In this document: piece by piece, positions 35,108 to 47,413 of the stretch
Layout of the letters: each line of letters begins with the position of its first letter
Numbering within the stretch: position 1 is the stretch's first letter
Source of the DNA: Plantago major
Lineage: Eukaryota > Streptophyta > Magnoliopsida > Lamiales > Plantaginaceae
DNA length: 64,000 nucleotides
Assembly: GCA_026545765.1 (NCBI GenBank)
Contig: CM048844.1
Location: 60,511,545 to 60,575,544, forward strand
Direction: 5' to 3'
Notes under the pieces: generated by a model
Database searches by the model: none
What the model was told of the DNA's origin: nothing
The model's input: the letters and a program-made list of their open reading frames with translations, nothing else
Made by a program: the position numbers and the translations under genes

Positions 35108-38050
35108 GACAGGACCCTGGATGGTAATTGGCGACATGAATAATGTTCTTCGGTTAATGGATAGAGTAGGTGGAAACCCTGTAACCGCAACTGAGTTTTT
35201 GATTTAGAGGAGATGATGGGGATAGCCAATTTAGTTGAAAAAGGAACGGAGGGGGATTACTTTACTTGGTCAAATCAGCAAGAGCAGACCATTATCTATT
35301 CACGTATTGACATGGCATTATGTAATCCGGACTGGTTCCTTAAATTCCCCACCTGTAAGATTCATATTCTGGAAGCTGGAGTTTCTGATCATTCGCCGTT
35401 GCATGTGGTAGCATCCACTACTGCATCTTGCACCCGACCCAAGCAATTCCAATTTATGAATTGTATGACTAATCATGACGAATTCCTAGCCACGGTACAG
35501 TCTGCTTGGACTCTAGATATTCGGGGACAGCCCATGTATATCCTATGGAGAAAGCTTCAATTACTACAGAAACGGCTAAAGCCACTCACCAGACTGCATT
35601 TGGGTACCTCACGGAAACTTGAGGAAGCAAGAGTGGACCTCTCCCGTGCTCAACAAGCTCTTTTGCAGGACCGTTTCAACGTCGGGTTAATCCACCAAGT
35701 TAAACAATGTACGGAAGATGTGATTAAATGGAATGACATGGCTGAGATAATCATGGCACAAAAAGCTAAAATCCATTGGCTTCGCACTGGTGATGGTAAT
35801 AATGCGTACTTCCATGACATTGGCATCTCGAAGCTTGTAATGCATGCTGGGCGTATTTTAACTACACCACAAGAGCTGGAGCAAGAAATCATGCACTTTT
35901 ATACAGACCTGGTCGGTACTGCTGCGTCTCACCTACTAGGAGTCGATATTGATGCTCTTCGCTCGGGTAGACAGCTTAGTCGAGAGGAGAGGCTGACCTT
36001 GATAACTCCAATTACGGACAAGGAAATCTGGGAGGCCCTTAGTGATATCGATGACAACAAAGCACCGGGAATGGATGGGTACAATGCAAAGTTCTTCAAA
36101 GCCGCTTGGAGTATAATCAAAACGGACGTCATCAGGGTAGTCATGGATTTCTTCCAGTCGGGCAGCCTATATGCCATGGCAAACTGCACCTTGGTCACAT
36201 TAATCCCAAAATCGGCTAGTGCTTGTACAATGAAGGAAATGAGGCCTATTTCATGTTGCTCTACCATTTATAAGATAATCTTGAAGATCTTAACCAAGAG
36301 ACTGAGTCGTGTAATTAACTCAGTTGTGGACGAAAGCCAATCTGCATTCCTTCCTGGAAAGGTTATTCACGATAATATTCTGCTGGCTAGTGAATTAGTC
36401 CAGGGTTATGAACGGAAAAACATCTCGCCACGTTGTATGATACAGATGGATCTGCAGAAGGCCTTTGATACTGTTGAATAGTCAGCATTACAATCGATCT
36501 TGGAGGAGTTGGGCTTCCCGGCACAGTTTGTGGCTTGGATAATGCGATGCGTAACGACTGTTTCGTATCGATATGTTATAAATGGCACTCCATCTCAGCT
36601 CCTCAAGGCTACGTGAGGTCTCCGGCAAGGTGATCCTATCCCACCTCTATTGTTTGTTATCATGATGGAGTACTTGCATCGAGTTCTGGGTCTACTAAAG
36701 AGAGTGTCGGATTTTAATTACCATCCCCGTTGTGAAGCTTTGAGCATAACTAACCTCTGTTTTGCTGATGACCTTCTCCTCTTTGCCAGAGGTGATGTGC
36801 GCTCTATTACACTACTCATGGATCAATTCCGTATTTTCTCAGCATCTACAGGCCTCTCGGCGAACCCAAGCAAATGCCAGATCTTCCTTGGTGGCGTTGA
36901 TAGAGCTGTTAAAGAGGCGATTCATCACGAGACGGGATTTAAGGCGGGGAAACTCCCTATAAAATACCTAGGAGTGCCTCTCTCCACACGCAAGTTGTCC
37001 ATCCGCGACTGCCAGCCCCTGGTCAACAGAATCACCTCTCGAATTTGACATTGGACCTCCAAACTCTTAAGCTACGCGGGGAAATTCCAGCTCATCCGTA
37101 GTGTACTTTATGCTATATCAAGCTACTGGATACAGGTTTTTCCTATGCCTACCACTGTTATAAAACACATTGAATCCATTTGTCGTTCTTTTCTTTGGAG
37201 TGGAACTGATGAGATTACCCGAAAATCACCTGTTGCCTGGGCAAAACTCTGTGATGAAAAGAATGCTGGGGGCCTAAATTTGACCACCCTTGCTGACTGG
37301 AATAAATGCACCATTGCTAAGCTACTATGGAACGTATGTGTTAAAGCTGATAAACTTTGGGTCAAGTGGATTCATTGCTATTATATAAAAGATCGTGTGG
37401 TCATTGATGTACAATTAACAGCGAACAACTCTTGGATTGTAAAAGCCATAATGAAGACTCGCATGCTGGTGCACTCTTCCAACACCTGGATGATGGCACT
37501 AACTTCTCAACAGTTTCCCACAAGGGCTTTATATAAGGAATTACGAGGAGCAAAGCAAGAGGTGCAGTGGAAAAAATTCTGGTTTGGGAATAAAGCAAGA
37601 CCTCGGGCACTATTTTGTACTTGGATGGCTTTAAATGATCGATTAGCAACAAAGGACAGAGTTCGTCGATGGCACACTTCCCTTGACCCTTCCTGCCTCT
37701 TCTGTACGCATGAGGAAACACAACAGCATCTCCTCTTTGAGTGCGCTTACACTAATCGCATCTGGCTACGGGTCCTGAGATGGTTGCAAATTACTAGAGC
37801 TCTGCTGGGATGGAATGAAGAGCTTGATTGGATGTGTCGTCGATTTGGGGGAAAGAGTTGAAAGGCGAAGATACTCAAGAGTGCTTTTGCTGAAACAATT
37901 TATGCCATTTGGATCGAGCGCAACACGATATGTTTCCAGCAGAAACCGGCGAATCAGTACCTAGAAGACAAAATTATTGATGTATTGATTAATAGAGCTT
38001 GGGTAGATCCTCGTTTGCGAGCACACTGCGCAAAATTAATGTTAGCATGA
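35108..38050 (+). pseudogene. LINE ORF2 (endonuclease C-terminus, RT, zf-RVT)
   Basis: From 35213 a single frame runs to the natural stop TGA at 38048-38050, about 945 codons. It is interrupted by four in-frame stops: TAG at 36479 and TGA at 36614, 37046 and 37859. Upstream, the endonuclease motif GPWMVIGDMNNVL is in another frame, with a frameshift near 35195-35200. RT landmarks are IPKSASACTMKEMRPISCCS (about 36207), the FDTVE block, GLRQGDPI after 36617, and FADDLLLF near 36760. The zf-RVT region shows ALFCTWMALNDRLATKDR and a CLFC...H...C pattern near 37690-37745. ORF2 nicks target DNA and reverse-transcribes the LINE RNA in place. Confidence 0.9.
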
Positions 38051-38175
38051 TAGAGTAGCATTTTTAGCTGTTGAATCACCTAGTCGATTTGATTCTTTTG
38101 GATACTCATATGCCTGGATCTTTCGATCGGCTTGTACTTATTGGTTGGAAAGAAATAAAGTTTAATTTTCGTTCC
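35108..38175 (+). mobile_element. L1-type LINE, 5'-truncated
   Basis: This is the 3' part of a plant L1 element: the end of the endonuclease domain, reverse transcriptase, a C-terminal zf-RVT domain and a short 3' tail. No clear poly-A tail or target duplication was found. The left end abuts the Copia C1 LTR, so C1 probably landed in the LINE or a rearrangement joined them. The LINE's own first half is missing. Confidence 0.9.
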
Positions 38176-38294
38176 ACGTACCAATTTTTTGGTTATATAA
38201 TACCTATTATAAAGAAAATATAAAATAGGGGGAAAAGTTGACCTTTAGACCTATCTATAATTATAATTCTTTTTTTAAATAGATTGATCTGCAA

Positions 38295-38640
38295 TCTATA
38301 TCTATATATATAATAAAAGTGATGGTCTAATTGAAAGGAGAGCTGTGCAACATATGCAAAAAGCTGATGTGGCAAATTCCCTCCAAAATTAAATAAATTT
38401 TAATTCACCAATATTTGATGCATTAATTTTTTCTCTACGCACCAGTTGTTAAACTCCCCTAGTTTCATGGCTCAGTTATGCTAAATTATATCCGAAATCT
38501 AATGCTTATTAACCAAAGTCAGACTAAGTGGTTGTTAAGTTCTATTGTTTAGGTAATTAGTTAATTAACGTGGCTTGAAGGTTAAAACATATTGTCTATA
38601 TCTATATACTTATATGATAAAAATATATATAAGTGATGAT
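38295..38640 (+). repeat. Duplicated Helitron-like 5' start, tentative
   Basis: TCTATATCTATATAYWTAT-type sequence followed by ATAAAAGTGATG or a variant occurs at 38295 and again at 38595, exactly 300 bp apart. The first is preceded by A, and TC after A fits a Helitron 5' end. No 3' hairpin with CTRR was found, so this is only a candidate. Confidence 0.25.
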
Positions 38641-40378
38641 GGAAAATTGAAGCAACAAAAAATGAATTATCAATCTTCAGAATTTTTGTTTTCCAGCACA
38701 CCTAATTCGACTAAAGAGATATTTAATTGTTACATTTTCCTATTATTATGCCCACCGATTCATGTTGTTCATATGTTACGTGTTCACCACGAACTAATCC
38801 AAAAAATCATCATAAATCATCCCTGAAATCAGCTACTCATGCATCAAGAGCCAACAGATTTAACTATAAAATTCCTGTGCAATTTTTATACCGTATGTAA
38901 TAATTTAGTTTGTTCTAAAAAAAAAACAATTTAGTTTGTTTCCTATTTATGTGGCAATTGGTTATCAAGTTGTTAATACCAACGATGAATGTAAACTTTA
39001 TTATAAATGTCCTGAATTCACCTCATTTATTATCAAACTATTTAACACCAATTAACAAACCTGTAAACATAGATGAATCGTGAATACCGTCAAACTATCA
39101 AGTATGCAACAACCAATTAAGAATCATCATCTTTCGTGTCCAGAATTCCCAAATGAAGTCGTTATTTCATATATTTGGTGAAGTTGCAACTCATTCACTA
39201 CTTGATTGGGCAAATTATGTTGTCAGGTATTTAATCTGTATTTTTATATCATCTTCTAAATTGTATTACTTATCAAATATTATATAATTGCTTTTATTTG
39301 ATGCTATTAGTTGTCTGTGGATGAACAAACACGTACTTAAGAGATTTGTATCGGTGCATCCAATATAATTTCAGAAGCAGTTCTTAATTGACGTTGTTTA
39401 TGTTTCACGAAATCCCGAAGCTGTACTACGCAAATCTTTGGTTGGTAAATACAAAAGTATTTACTCCCTTTTGCATGTACCAATATTTATTATTAACATT
39501 TATTTAATCTTTTGCAGGAGAAATTTTGTGTTTACGGAAATGAAGACGACGGATTTGCTTTAATGAATGTTGCCGTATAGTCTAAACATTATCAAGGAAA
39601 ATAGTACAAAGGAGTTAGTGGCACATGCTGTTAACTAATAGATTTTGCTGAGTTACAATATCAAATAGTTGTTTATTTTCAATTTTTCATGTATTAGTTT
39701 TAGAGGCGTTTGGATTGATGTATCACTTTGATTTTCAAAAGACAAAATTTGTGTATACATATGCATTGATAGATAATGACATGTTGTTCTACTGGCCAAT
39801 GAGTGTTATTATAATAACACCTATCATCATTGAAGGTGATCAAATTAAAATGTAATATATGCACTTAGTCCATGTAAATTTTGCTATTCTTTAGCTGGTC
39901 TTCTTTATAAGGAAAGAATGAAGTGGATTTGTGATACTTTTGTTTCTGTTGTACTCACAATGTCCCGAAATATTTTAAGGTCGATGCGTAGTTTTATGTG
40001 AAAAATTAATATCGTATGATAAAATATAAAAATGTGTGAAGCACTTTTAATGGTTAAATGAGTAAGTTTAGTGTAGATATAAGATTTTAATAGTTTGTTG
40101 GGTTTGTGATAACTTCATTTGTTAGTAATGTATGAAGATTTGTGGGGTGGATGGAGTAGTAATCCAAAAAATTCAACTAAATGTACATAAACAGTCTCTT
40201 ACGTTTACTATTTTTATGTAATTTTACTTTTAAAATTTATATCAATCTAATACAAAATACAATAAACCCATGGAAGTTATGGAGAATCGAATCGAATCGA
40301 AATTATAGGATTAGATAATAAAATTATACTATTAATAGTGAATTGGGAATTTACGTATAGGATTAGAAGAAAATTATA

Positions 40379-40594
40379 CTCCCTTCCCTCTGTCCCACTT
40401 TTAATTGCCCGTTTAACTTTTTCTGATCAACACTTACAAATTTGGTTTGTGAATTACATATAAATAATGTTGGTAAATTTTTTTAAAATTCATATTATTA
40501 AATATTAATATTTAAATTTTCACTATATATTTTTTTTAAATACATTACAAGTATTATATGAGTAATTCAAAGTTGAATGAAATAGACTAGGGAG
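40379..40594. mobile_element. Stowaway-like MITE
   Basis: 216 bp starting CTCCCTTCCCTCTGTCCC and ending GACTAGGGAG, with TA on both sides (40377-40378, 40595-40596). Such elements are moved by Tc1/mariner transposases. The inverted repeats are only partly conserved, so it is old. Confidence 0.7.
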
Positions 40595-40674
40595 TATTTA
40601 CTATTAATAGTAAATTTGTGATTTTGCCAACAAATTATCTCCATAATCTTATGCCTCTTTCTCTATTTTTAGTC

Positions 40675-40677
<3 letters not shown>

Positions 40678-40754
<77 letters not shown>
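40678..40754. repeat. (TA)n microsatellite
   Basis: An uninterrupted run of about 38 TA units. It is prone to slippage and assembly error. Confidence 0.97.
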
Positions 40755-40756
<2 letters not shown>

Positions 40757-41160
40757 AAATCATAAAATTTATTGTCAATTTGGCAACTAATTTTATACTC
40801 CCTCACACCAAGTAACGCTACTTGCTGCCTTCCTATTTATGTTCTAAAGCTATAATATGTGTTTGAACTTAAATTAACCAATAGGGGGAAAAAATTACAT
40901 ACACGATTTGGTGTCCAATTACCATACCTACCTATTTTCTTTAATTTTATACAATTGAGAAACCCAAATCTTTTCTTTAATTTTCAACAAACACAATTTT
41001 TGCATTGTTTAAGTACTTTATATAATTTTATTTGATATAAATACATTTTTCTTCGATAGTATTTGTATTATTATTGGGAGCAGGTCAATCGAGTCTAAAT
41101 GCTGACAACTACAAAGATGAAGTTGATTATCTACACCAAAAATTGGACCGAAAAGAAGTA

Positions 41161-41411
41161 CTCCCTCCGTCCCGCAGAACTTCATACATTTCCCATTTTT
41201 AGCCGTCCCACAGAACTTCATACATTACCAAGAAAGAAAGGTACCCCACACCCAACAAATAATAAACAATCTCAACTTTACACTCAAATTATATCTTTTG
41301 CCACTAAAAGTACACTTTTTCCCACCTTTTCTATATTCTATCATTACTTTAACTTTTCGCATAAAACTGCGCGCTAACCCTAATGTATGAAGTTCTCCGG
41401 GACGGAGGGAG
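41161..41411. mobile_element. Stowaway-like MITE, well preserved
   Basis: 251 bp with TA on both sides (41159-41160, 41412-41413). Its 30-bp terminal inverted repeats start CTCCCTCCGTCCCG and extend to AACTTCATACATT, with one mismatch between the two ends. A third copy of the AACTTCATACATT phrase lies inside, near 41215. It is non-coding. Confidence 0.88.
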
Positions 41412-41459
41412 TAGCCAGTTACAAGTAACCTATTTATTCAGTTGTGTTACATGAAGTAT

Positions 41460-41760
41460 AAGAATAAGATAATTTTAATTTGGGAACTCTACAAGCTTTT
41501 TAATAAAGGAATAATTCAAACTTCAAAATTCAATTCGAATGGTAAGCTCAATTATAAAATTGGAATCAGTCTAACTCGGAAACTCAATTCCAATGGTAAA
41601 TGAACTAAAAGAATTGGACAATTTCCCACTAGAGAATTGTCAAAACAACTTTAAGAATGAGATTTTTCAAACTCAAAAGCTCAATTTGAATGTTAAGCTT
41701 AACTCTAAGAATGAGTTAGTTTGATGATACCTCTATTTGACGTACATATATACTATAACT
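41460..41760 (-). repeat. Degenerate array, inverted relative to 4217-4950
   Basis: On the minus strand this carries the same recurring phrases as the array at 4217-4950 (for example TTCTTAAAGTTG, ACCATTCGAATTGAATTTTG). Both arrays lie outside a Tat copy, in opposite orientation. Confidence 0.5.
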
Positions 41761-42149
41761 CTAATAATTAATAAAGAAGAAGAGTAAAAATGAAAGACCC
41801 TCATTGTTGAAAAGGAAAAAAAAGATAATAAAAGAAAAAAGATTAAACGAGTAGATGCATATATTAGTTGTATATATAAAAGTGTGTTGTTAACAACTTA
41901 ACTAATTCAAAAGCGAAAAAAAAAAATCTAAGAATGTGTAGATTGTCTTGCTCGCAACTTTAATTGATCAGATTTTAATAGAGTTTCAACAAATGAATAG
42001 TAACTAAATTTTAATTGAGTTTTGAAAATATTTGCTTGGGATAGAGTTAAAATTTTATAGGTTTTAGGGATGTTCTATAGCGTACCTAAAAGTGAAGTGA
42101 TATGTGTAAAATGTTTAAGAATTATTTGATTGTTTAAGGTTGGTTGTTA

Positions 42150-42388
42150 CTCCCTTCGTCAATTTACAAGGTTTACATTTTGATTTTGTGTGAATTTTAA
42201 GAAATATGTAGGTGGATGGTAAAAAGTAAGAGAGATGATAGAAAAGTAAGATAGAGAATATATAAAGTATGAAGAGAATGATAAAAAATGAACAAGTAAA
42301 GATAGTGGGTTTTCAAAAAGGAAGTGTTAATCTTTTAAAAAATCTTCTGAAATGGTAAAAAGTAAAAATTTACAAAGAACGGAGTGAG
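42150..42388. mobile_element. Stowaway-like MITE abutting Gypsy B
   Basis: 239 bp from CTCCCTTCGTCAATTTACAA to TTTACAAAGAACGGAGTGAG, flanked by TA (42148-42149, 42389-42390). The LTR of Gypsy B begins one base after the right TA, so Gypsy B landed at the very edge of this MITE. Confidence 0.75.
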
Positions 42389-42391
42389 TAT

Positions 42392-43302
42392 TGTTGAGGG
42401 ATAAAACCTCAAACACCAACACTACTACTACTAGTAACCTAGTCTAGGATCCGCCTCCAACTTGAAGTCCGAGCAAGAGTACTTGAAAGGACTAAGTGGG
42501 GGGGGGGGGGGTTAGAATGGGTTACCCGAATCGCCTAAGTCAATCCGGAAGGAGGCTTTACTCAAAGGAGAATTGAAAGCTCTCAATGCAATAGTAGTGG
42601 GAAAGGTTATGAAATCAAGGGTGCTTATGACTTGTGGACAGCACAATTTCCTAGGGAATTTCACTTACCTTAAGGTCTTGGACCTTGTGTTATATTTATA
42701 GTTATATCATGCTTATGGAGTGGCCCATAAGATGATGCCAAGTGTATGCCTCAGATTTGGACACCAATGCTACCTTTGGACCATGGCCCCTTGGTGAACA
42801 GTAATCCAATACTAGTTAATGGGCCTGGGAGGGTAGTTTGGACCTTTATCTCTGAGAGTACTGTTCCGCATGTCGGGTCCGTGTAAGTCCCTCGGACAGA
42901 TCCGCATGATTGGTTGACTCTGTCCTGGGGTAACTCAAGGTGTCCGGACCTTAGAGTTCCACGGAAGCATCTCAGTGGTTCTGTCAAATACGTTTGGTCT
43001 TACTGTACTGGTGGCGTCCGAGATTCTCTCGTCCGGTCCGTTTAGCATCTTAGGACTGACAGTTTGCGGTACTTGGGAGGACCAGGTAACCTTTTGTCAG
43101 GTTTGGAAGTCATCCATCTAGCTTGGTCGGACCTAGCTGAAATGGCGTGCTGACTTGTGAGTACTAGTTGACCTGAGATGGTTTCCTTTAGGACGGACCA
43201 CTCGAAGGTCGGACTATCTTTGAATGGTTATCTCAGCCTTGATGCGCTCTAGGACACGCTCTATGGTGCCCTTAACGGATTGGACACATATCCGTATCAA
43301 CA
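42392..43302 (-). repeat. Left (3') LTR of Gypsy B
   Basis: 911 bp, TGTTGAGGGATAAAACC to CGTATCAACA on the plus strand. It includes a G tract of about a dozen bases near 42497. Its outside 5-mer AGTAT (42387-42391) is the reverse complement of ATACT outside copy A's 5' LTR. Confidence 0.93.
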
Positions 43303-43317
43303 TATGTCCCCCCAGTT
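43303..43317 (-). promoter_or_regulatory. Polypurine tract of Gypsy B
   Basis: The minus strand reads AACTGGGGGGACATA directly before the 3' LTR, where plus-strand synthesis would start. Confidence 0.75.
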
Positions 43318-43900
43318 TCCAAGTATCTTAGTAGAAGATAGTTGGTAACTATGAGGGAACAATCGTGTTTGTGGAGTGTGTCCGAATCGTTAGCTAAAAG
43401 AAAAAGGAAAAAATCCTTTTTGTCGGGATCCGTCGTCCGTGTCCTCAAGAGTTCAATATATCTCTTTCCCCTCCCTTTTCCGTCTACAGTCCGAGTTATC
43501 ACATAACTGGGACTGTAGATGGAAAAGGTATTTGTATCCGAGATATGTAGGTCCGAGTACGGTTAGGATCTGACGAAGCCTTCCGAGGAAGATCAAGTAG
43601 GAGGTTATCCGTTGGGCCAAATATGTGTAATGGTCCTGATGGACCTCCGAACAGTAAATCAAAGGGGTCCAACAAGTAGCTTGTCCAGCCCATGGGGTAA
43701 GATCCCGAGGGAAACGGTACGACCATTGGATTGGAAAGCCTCAACGGTTGAGATCAAGTGATGTGACTCCTCTGTCGAGCATCAGACGCAATGTGCTGTT
43801 AGCCATTTATTCGTGAATCGGCATGACGGTTGGATTAAACAGATCGACGGTTGCGATTTAAACCTAAGTGATGTGACGCTTGACCTTCCCAATTTGCCCC

Positions 43901-43908
43901 TATAAATA
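43901..43908 (+). promoter_or_regulatory. TATA box of the antisense ORF in Gypsy B
   Basis: TATAAATA sits about 660 bp before the start codon at 44567 and points right, opposite to gag-pol. The long leader may hold an intron, since a pyrimidine-rich stretch ending CCCTAG lies directly before the ATG region. Promoter use is inferred; two other antisense units have the same box. Confidence 0.55.
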
Positions 43909-44566
43909 GTTAGGCAATCGGTCGCTTTCACACTTTAGCTAAATTGAAACTTTGAGCAATCTTCAAGCAATTCAAACAACGCCAGATCGATCCGATCAAT
44001 CGGAACTTGTAAGACTTTGGGCTATCCAGCTGAGATCTGTAACCTCGAAGCACAATCCCAACTCTAGAGTCTGCTGAACTTTCCAGTTTGAATATTAACA
44101 AGTCAGTACCCCTCCTTTTTTGTTAAAGTTGCTTGTACTTGCTACACGCCCTTTGCATGTCTAGTGTATCCTTCCCTTGCTGCTTCCGTAATTGCGCTTG
44201 TCTTTAGTAATAGGCTCTTTGCGATACATTCGGTCGAGATGCTAGTTGATGTGTTTCTCCTGCATGCTTATAATATGCCCATTTTCCTCACTGATACCTT
44301 GTATTTTTGTTTGGTACGTCATGTCCGACACAACCCTTCTTGACAATGCATGCTTACTTGATGATAAATTGATATGGGTTGTGGCGTACGCCCGTAAATT
44401 GTCTCTTTTATTGCCGTGCCATAAGGGGTAGATCGTGGTGCCATTGGCACAGCTTTGTGTGCCAGGTCTTTGGGGCCCCTGTCCTTCTGTGGACTTAATA
44501 AGACATCTAAATGAACTCTCGGACAATAACAATCATCGTTTCTGATCCGTTTCCTTCTGCCCTAGC

Positions 44567-47394
44567 ATGTCCGGGAGCGATAGTCAAAACGTTCACGAGG
44601 CGCGGGATTACCATGATGGAGTAGATTCGGGCGGTGAATCCGCGGGCGTGAGCGTGTCCGTAGAAGATTATCTCGTGGATGTCTTATCTTCCAGAGATTC
44701 TGACGCCCGGAATGGAACCCATGATGTAGTCGATCCTCCGACGGACGGACCAGTGGTCAAAGAAGATGTTAATGAGGCGAGATCGTTAGTCCAATCTCGG
44801 ACTATAGGCGGTGTGGGTGAGCCTGTAGATCCGAATAAGCCTCAGATTGAACGTGAGGGCGACAACGGGCATGAAGCTGATGATTTGGAGATGTTTGAGG
44901 CTGGAGTGGAGGACCGTGTTGTGGTGGAGACAGGTCCGTCCAACCCTGGTACATCTGGGAGACCTGATGATGGTAAAGAGGAGGAAGAAGCCGGAGAGGA
45001 AGAAGGTGAAGATGGGGAGGAAGAAGAGGAAAGTTCTCCAGATGTTCGTCCCCGGAGAGGTGCCGGTCGTCGGGTTGTATTGCACTCTGTCGCTTCCGCT
45101 CAATCCAGCCTTCCTTTAGTTGAAGGCCGTGGTGCCAAGGCGGCGAGGATAAATTTCCTCGTCCTGCGTCCGCAGTGGTGATAGCAGATGAATTTGGAGA
45201 GCAAAACGCGGACGGGCTTCATCCTACCTGTCCATCGAGGGTTAAACCTGAGGAGATTCCGGAATGGAGGCGAAAATGGGAGATCCCCGAGTCCGTAGAA
45301 ATAATGATCCCTGATCCCGGGCATGCATTCTATAACCCTCCCGCTGGATATATGTGCGTGCACGAGGTGGCCTTCTCCTGCGGATGGAAGATCCCCATTG
45401 CCACAGAACTGAAGAACATTCTGAACCATATTGGTATAGGTCCGAGTCAGGTTATCCCCAAGTCCCTGGGTAACCTTATTTGTTTTGTAATTTTTTGTAA
45501 GAAGAAGGGGCAGACAGTGAATTTTGAGAACTTAGGCAGCTCTTCCATGTTTCTTTTAGTCCGGGGAATCCCCTTTTTTACACCTTTATGAGTAGGAAAC
45601 CCTATAACTTCATTTCAGACTCCATCTCGTCGTTGGGGTCGAAATGGTTGATAAATACATTTTATGCGGATGGCTTTAAAGCCGGTGATGTCCGAGAGAG
45701 GAGAGGGCGATGGGGCTACCCAAAGTTCCTAAGGAGAGTATCCTGATTGGCCCCACTTCAAGAACGTTGCTCCACGGTTGGCGGAGATCCACAAGAAGAA
45801 TGATCCGCCTACCTACCGTTCCACGGACTAATTTGTCACCTTGCCATATCTATGCGAATGGCCGTCTGCGTGGAAGTCGGAGGAAAGATGATTCGATGAG
45901 TCTAACTTATGATTTGTGCGACTCCGTGTTTTGAATGTCTCGTTATGAATTTTCTCATCTCCGATATTCTTGTTGTTTTTCTGTTATTCGTCCGTGTTTT
46001 GAAATGTTTACATTGCTATGTAGCTCACTGGTTCGACTATATCATGTCGACGCTCGCCGAAAAGAAGAGGCAGCAGAGAAAGCAACAATCTCTGGAGGTC
46101 GCCGCTGGTCATAGGACCAAGATTATCAATACGTCCGCTGGTCTTCCTATGGGAGATCCCAAGAATGCGGCAGTGTTCGCCGCAGAGGAGGAGAGGCGGA
46201 ACAAGGCGGGAGAAGACCCGCAAGTCATGGGGGTGCCTGACAAGGGCAAAGCCCCTGTTACTCGGAGCACCGCTGCCTCCAGGCCACCAACCGTTGCTAG
46301 ATCCACGCCTCAGCAAGAAGTGTTTATGCGGGATGCCATAACGTCTGGGCGGAATAGGAGAGCTCCCACGGAGACATCCCAAGCAAGCAAGAGGCAGCAG
46401 TTGGCCGCTGTTCTACCGACTGACCAGGCCGCTCTCGACAAGGAGTATGAGCGTGCCTGCGGACTTCCCGAGGTTGAGCGGGTCGGTGGCCTCAATGTGC
46501 TATATCAGCAGGTTCGTGATCTTCTAATGGTTTTTTCATTATGTCCTTATGACAAGCATACAACTTATGTCTATATGGATTCTTTGCAGCTTGGATGCTT
46601 CATCCGAGCCATGCAATGGAAAGCTAGTGAGCGGGCTACCATTGAGCACGAGTTGTTCAAGGCCATGGCCAGTTCCGCGGATGAGGCCGAAAAAGTGAAG
46701 CAGTTGGAGATGCAGCTGAAGGAGCACGAGGTGAAGTTCCATAAGCTGAAGACCAACTGGGAGGCAATCAAGGCGGACTTGGATTGGCAGGAGGGTTTCA
46801 CCTAGAAAATCAATGAGAGCCTTCCGAGAAATGAAGGATTACCTGCTGGAAGACCTCCAATACGCTCGTCTTGAGTCGGGCCGAGATTTTATGAAGTCGG
46901 ATTCTTTCAAGTTTTTCATGGCGGACAAGTCCGACGAATCTCGAATGAATGGGTTCTCCGCTGCCATTGGTCAGCTACAGTCCAAGGGGTTACTTCCTCA
47001 AGATTTCAATTGGAAGGCGGAAGGGTTAAACCCTTCTGCGGATGCTAACGGCGTGGAAGTTCCCGTGGATGTTGTCTCGGACGATCGATTGGCCGCTTGT
47101 GAGTTTGCGGATCTTGTCACTGAGGAAGGTGAACTGGAGATCAAGAACGGTGGACCCTTCCTCCCGAAGTGTGTGCCGGATGCCTTACAAAAGGTGTGCT
47201 CCGTCCCGTTCGAGAATTACCGGGCGTTCCTCAAGGACTGGTATTATATGCCTTCCCGGGTAGTTGGCCTTGCTGAGGATTTCAACCTGTTCGAGCTCGC
47301 GGAAGCCCTTGCTGCCCAAGCTACTGCCAACGCGTCTACTGCCGATCCGCCTCGCATTGGAGAATTGGGTCCGAGCCAACCCAATCCTCAGTGA
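44567..47394 (+). pseudogene. Antisense additional ORF of Gypsy B (putative gypsy-type transposon family)
   Basis: The protein starts MSGSDSQNVHEARDYHDG and has an acidic N-terminus with Glu/Asp runs. A conserved block around FYNPPAGYMCVHEVAFSCGW and LKNILNHIGIGPSQV matches what I know of Pfam Transposase_28 ('putative gypsy type transposon'). A basic/coiled-coil middle and a C-terminal part ending GELGPSQPNPQ follow. A GT-AG intron lies at about 46511-46589. Additional antisense ORFs are known in the Tat lineage; their function is unknown. There are about three visible breaks. The start was chosen because it follows a splice-acceptor-like CCCTAG. Confidence 0.7.
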
Positions 47395-47401
47395 AGAATC
47401 C

Positions 47402-47413
47402 GGGGTATGCCCC
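47402..47413 (+). promoter_or_regulatory. 12-nt motif after the antisense stop
   Basis: GGGGTATGCCCC lies 8 nt after the stop of the antisense ORF. It can form a four-pair stem with a TATG loop. The identical motif follows the next antisense ORF at 48218-48229, and both counterparts exist in copy A (14853, 15649). Its role is unknown; a 3' UTR element is the simplest guess. Confidence 0.6.

Larger units (their letters stand above)
38176..42391. other. AT-rich intergenic spacer with MITEs
   Basis: No convincing gene was found. The spacer holds a possible Helitron-like start repeat (38295 and 38595), three Stowaway-like MITEs, a long (TA)n tract and an inverted-orientation copy of the degenerate array. 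The part from about 38900 to 40370 shows no class I could support. Confidence 0.6.

Noticed and set aside
40618-40815. Frame with a long Ile-Tyr run
   Set aside because: It is produced by translation of the (TA)n tract.
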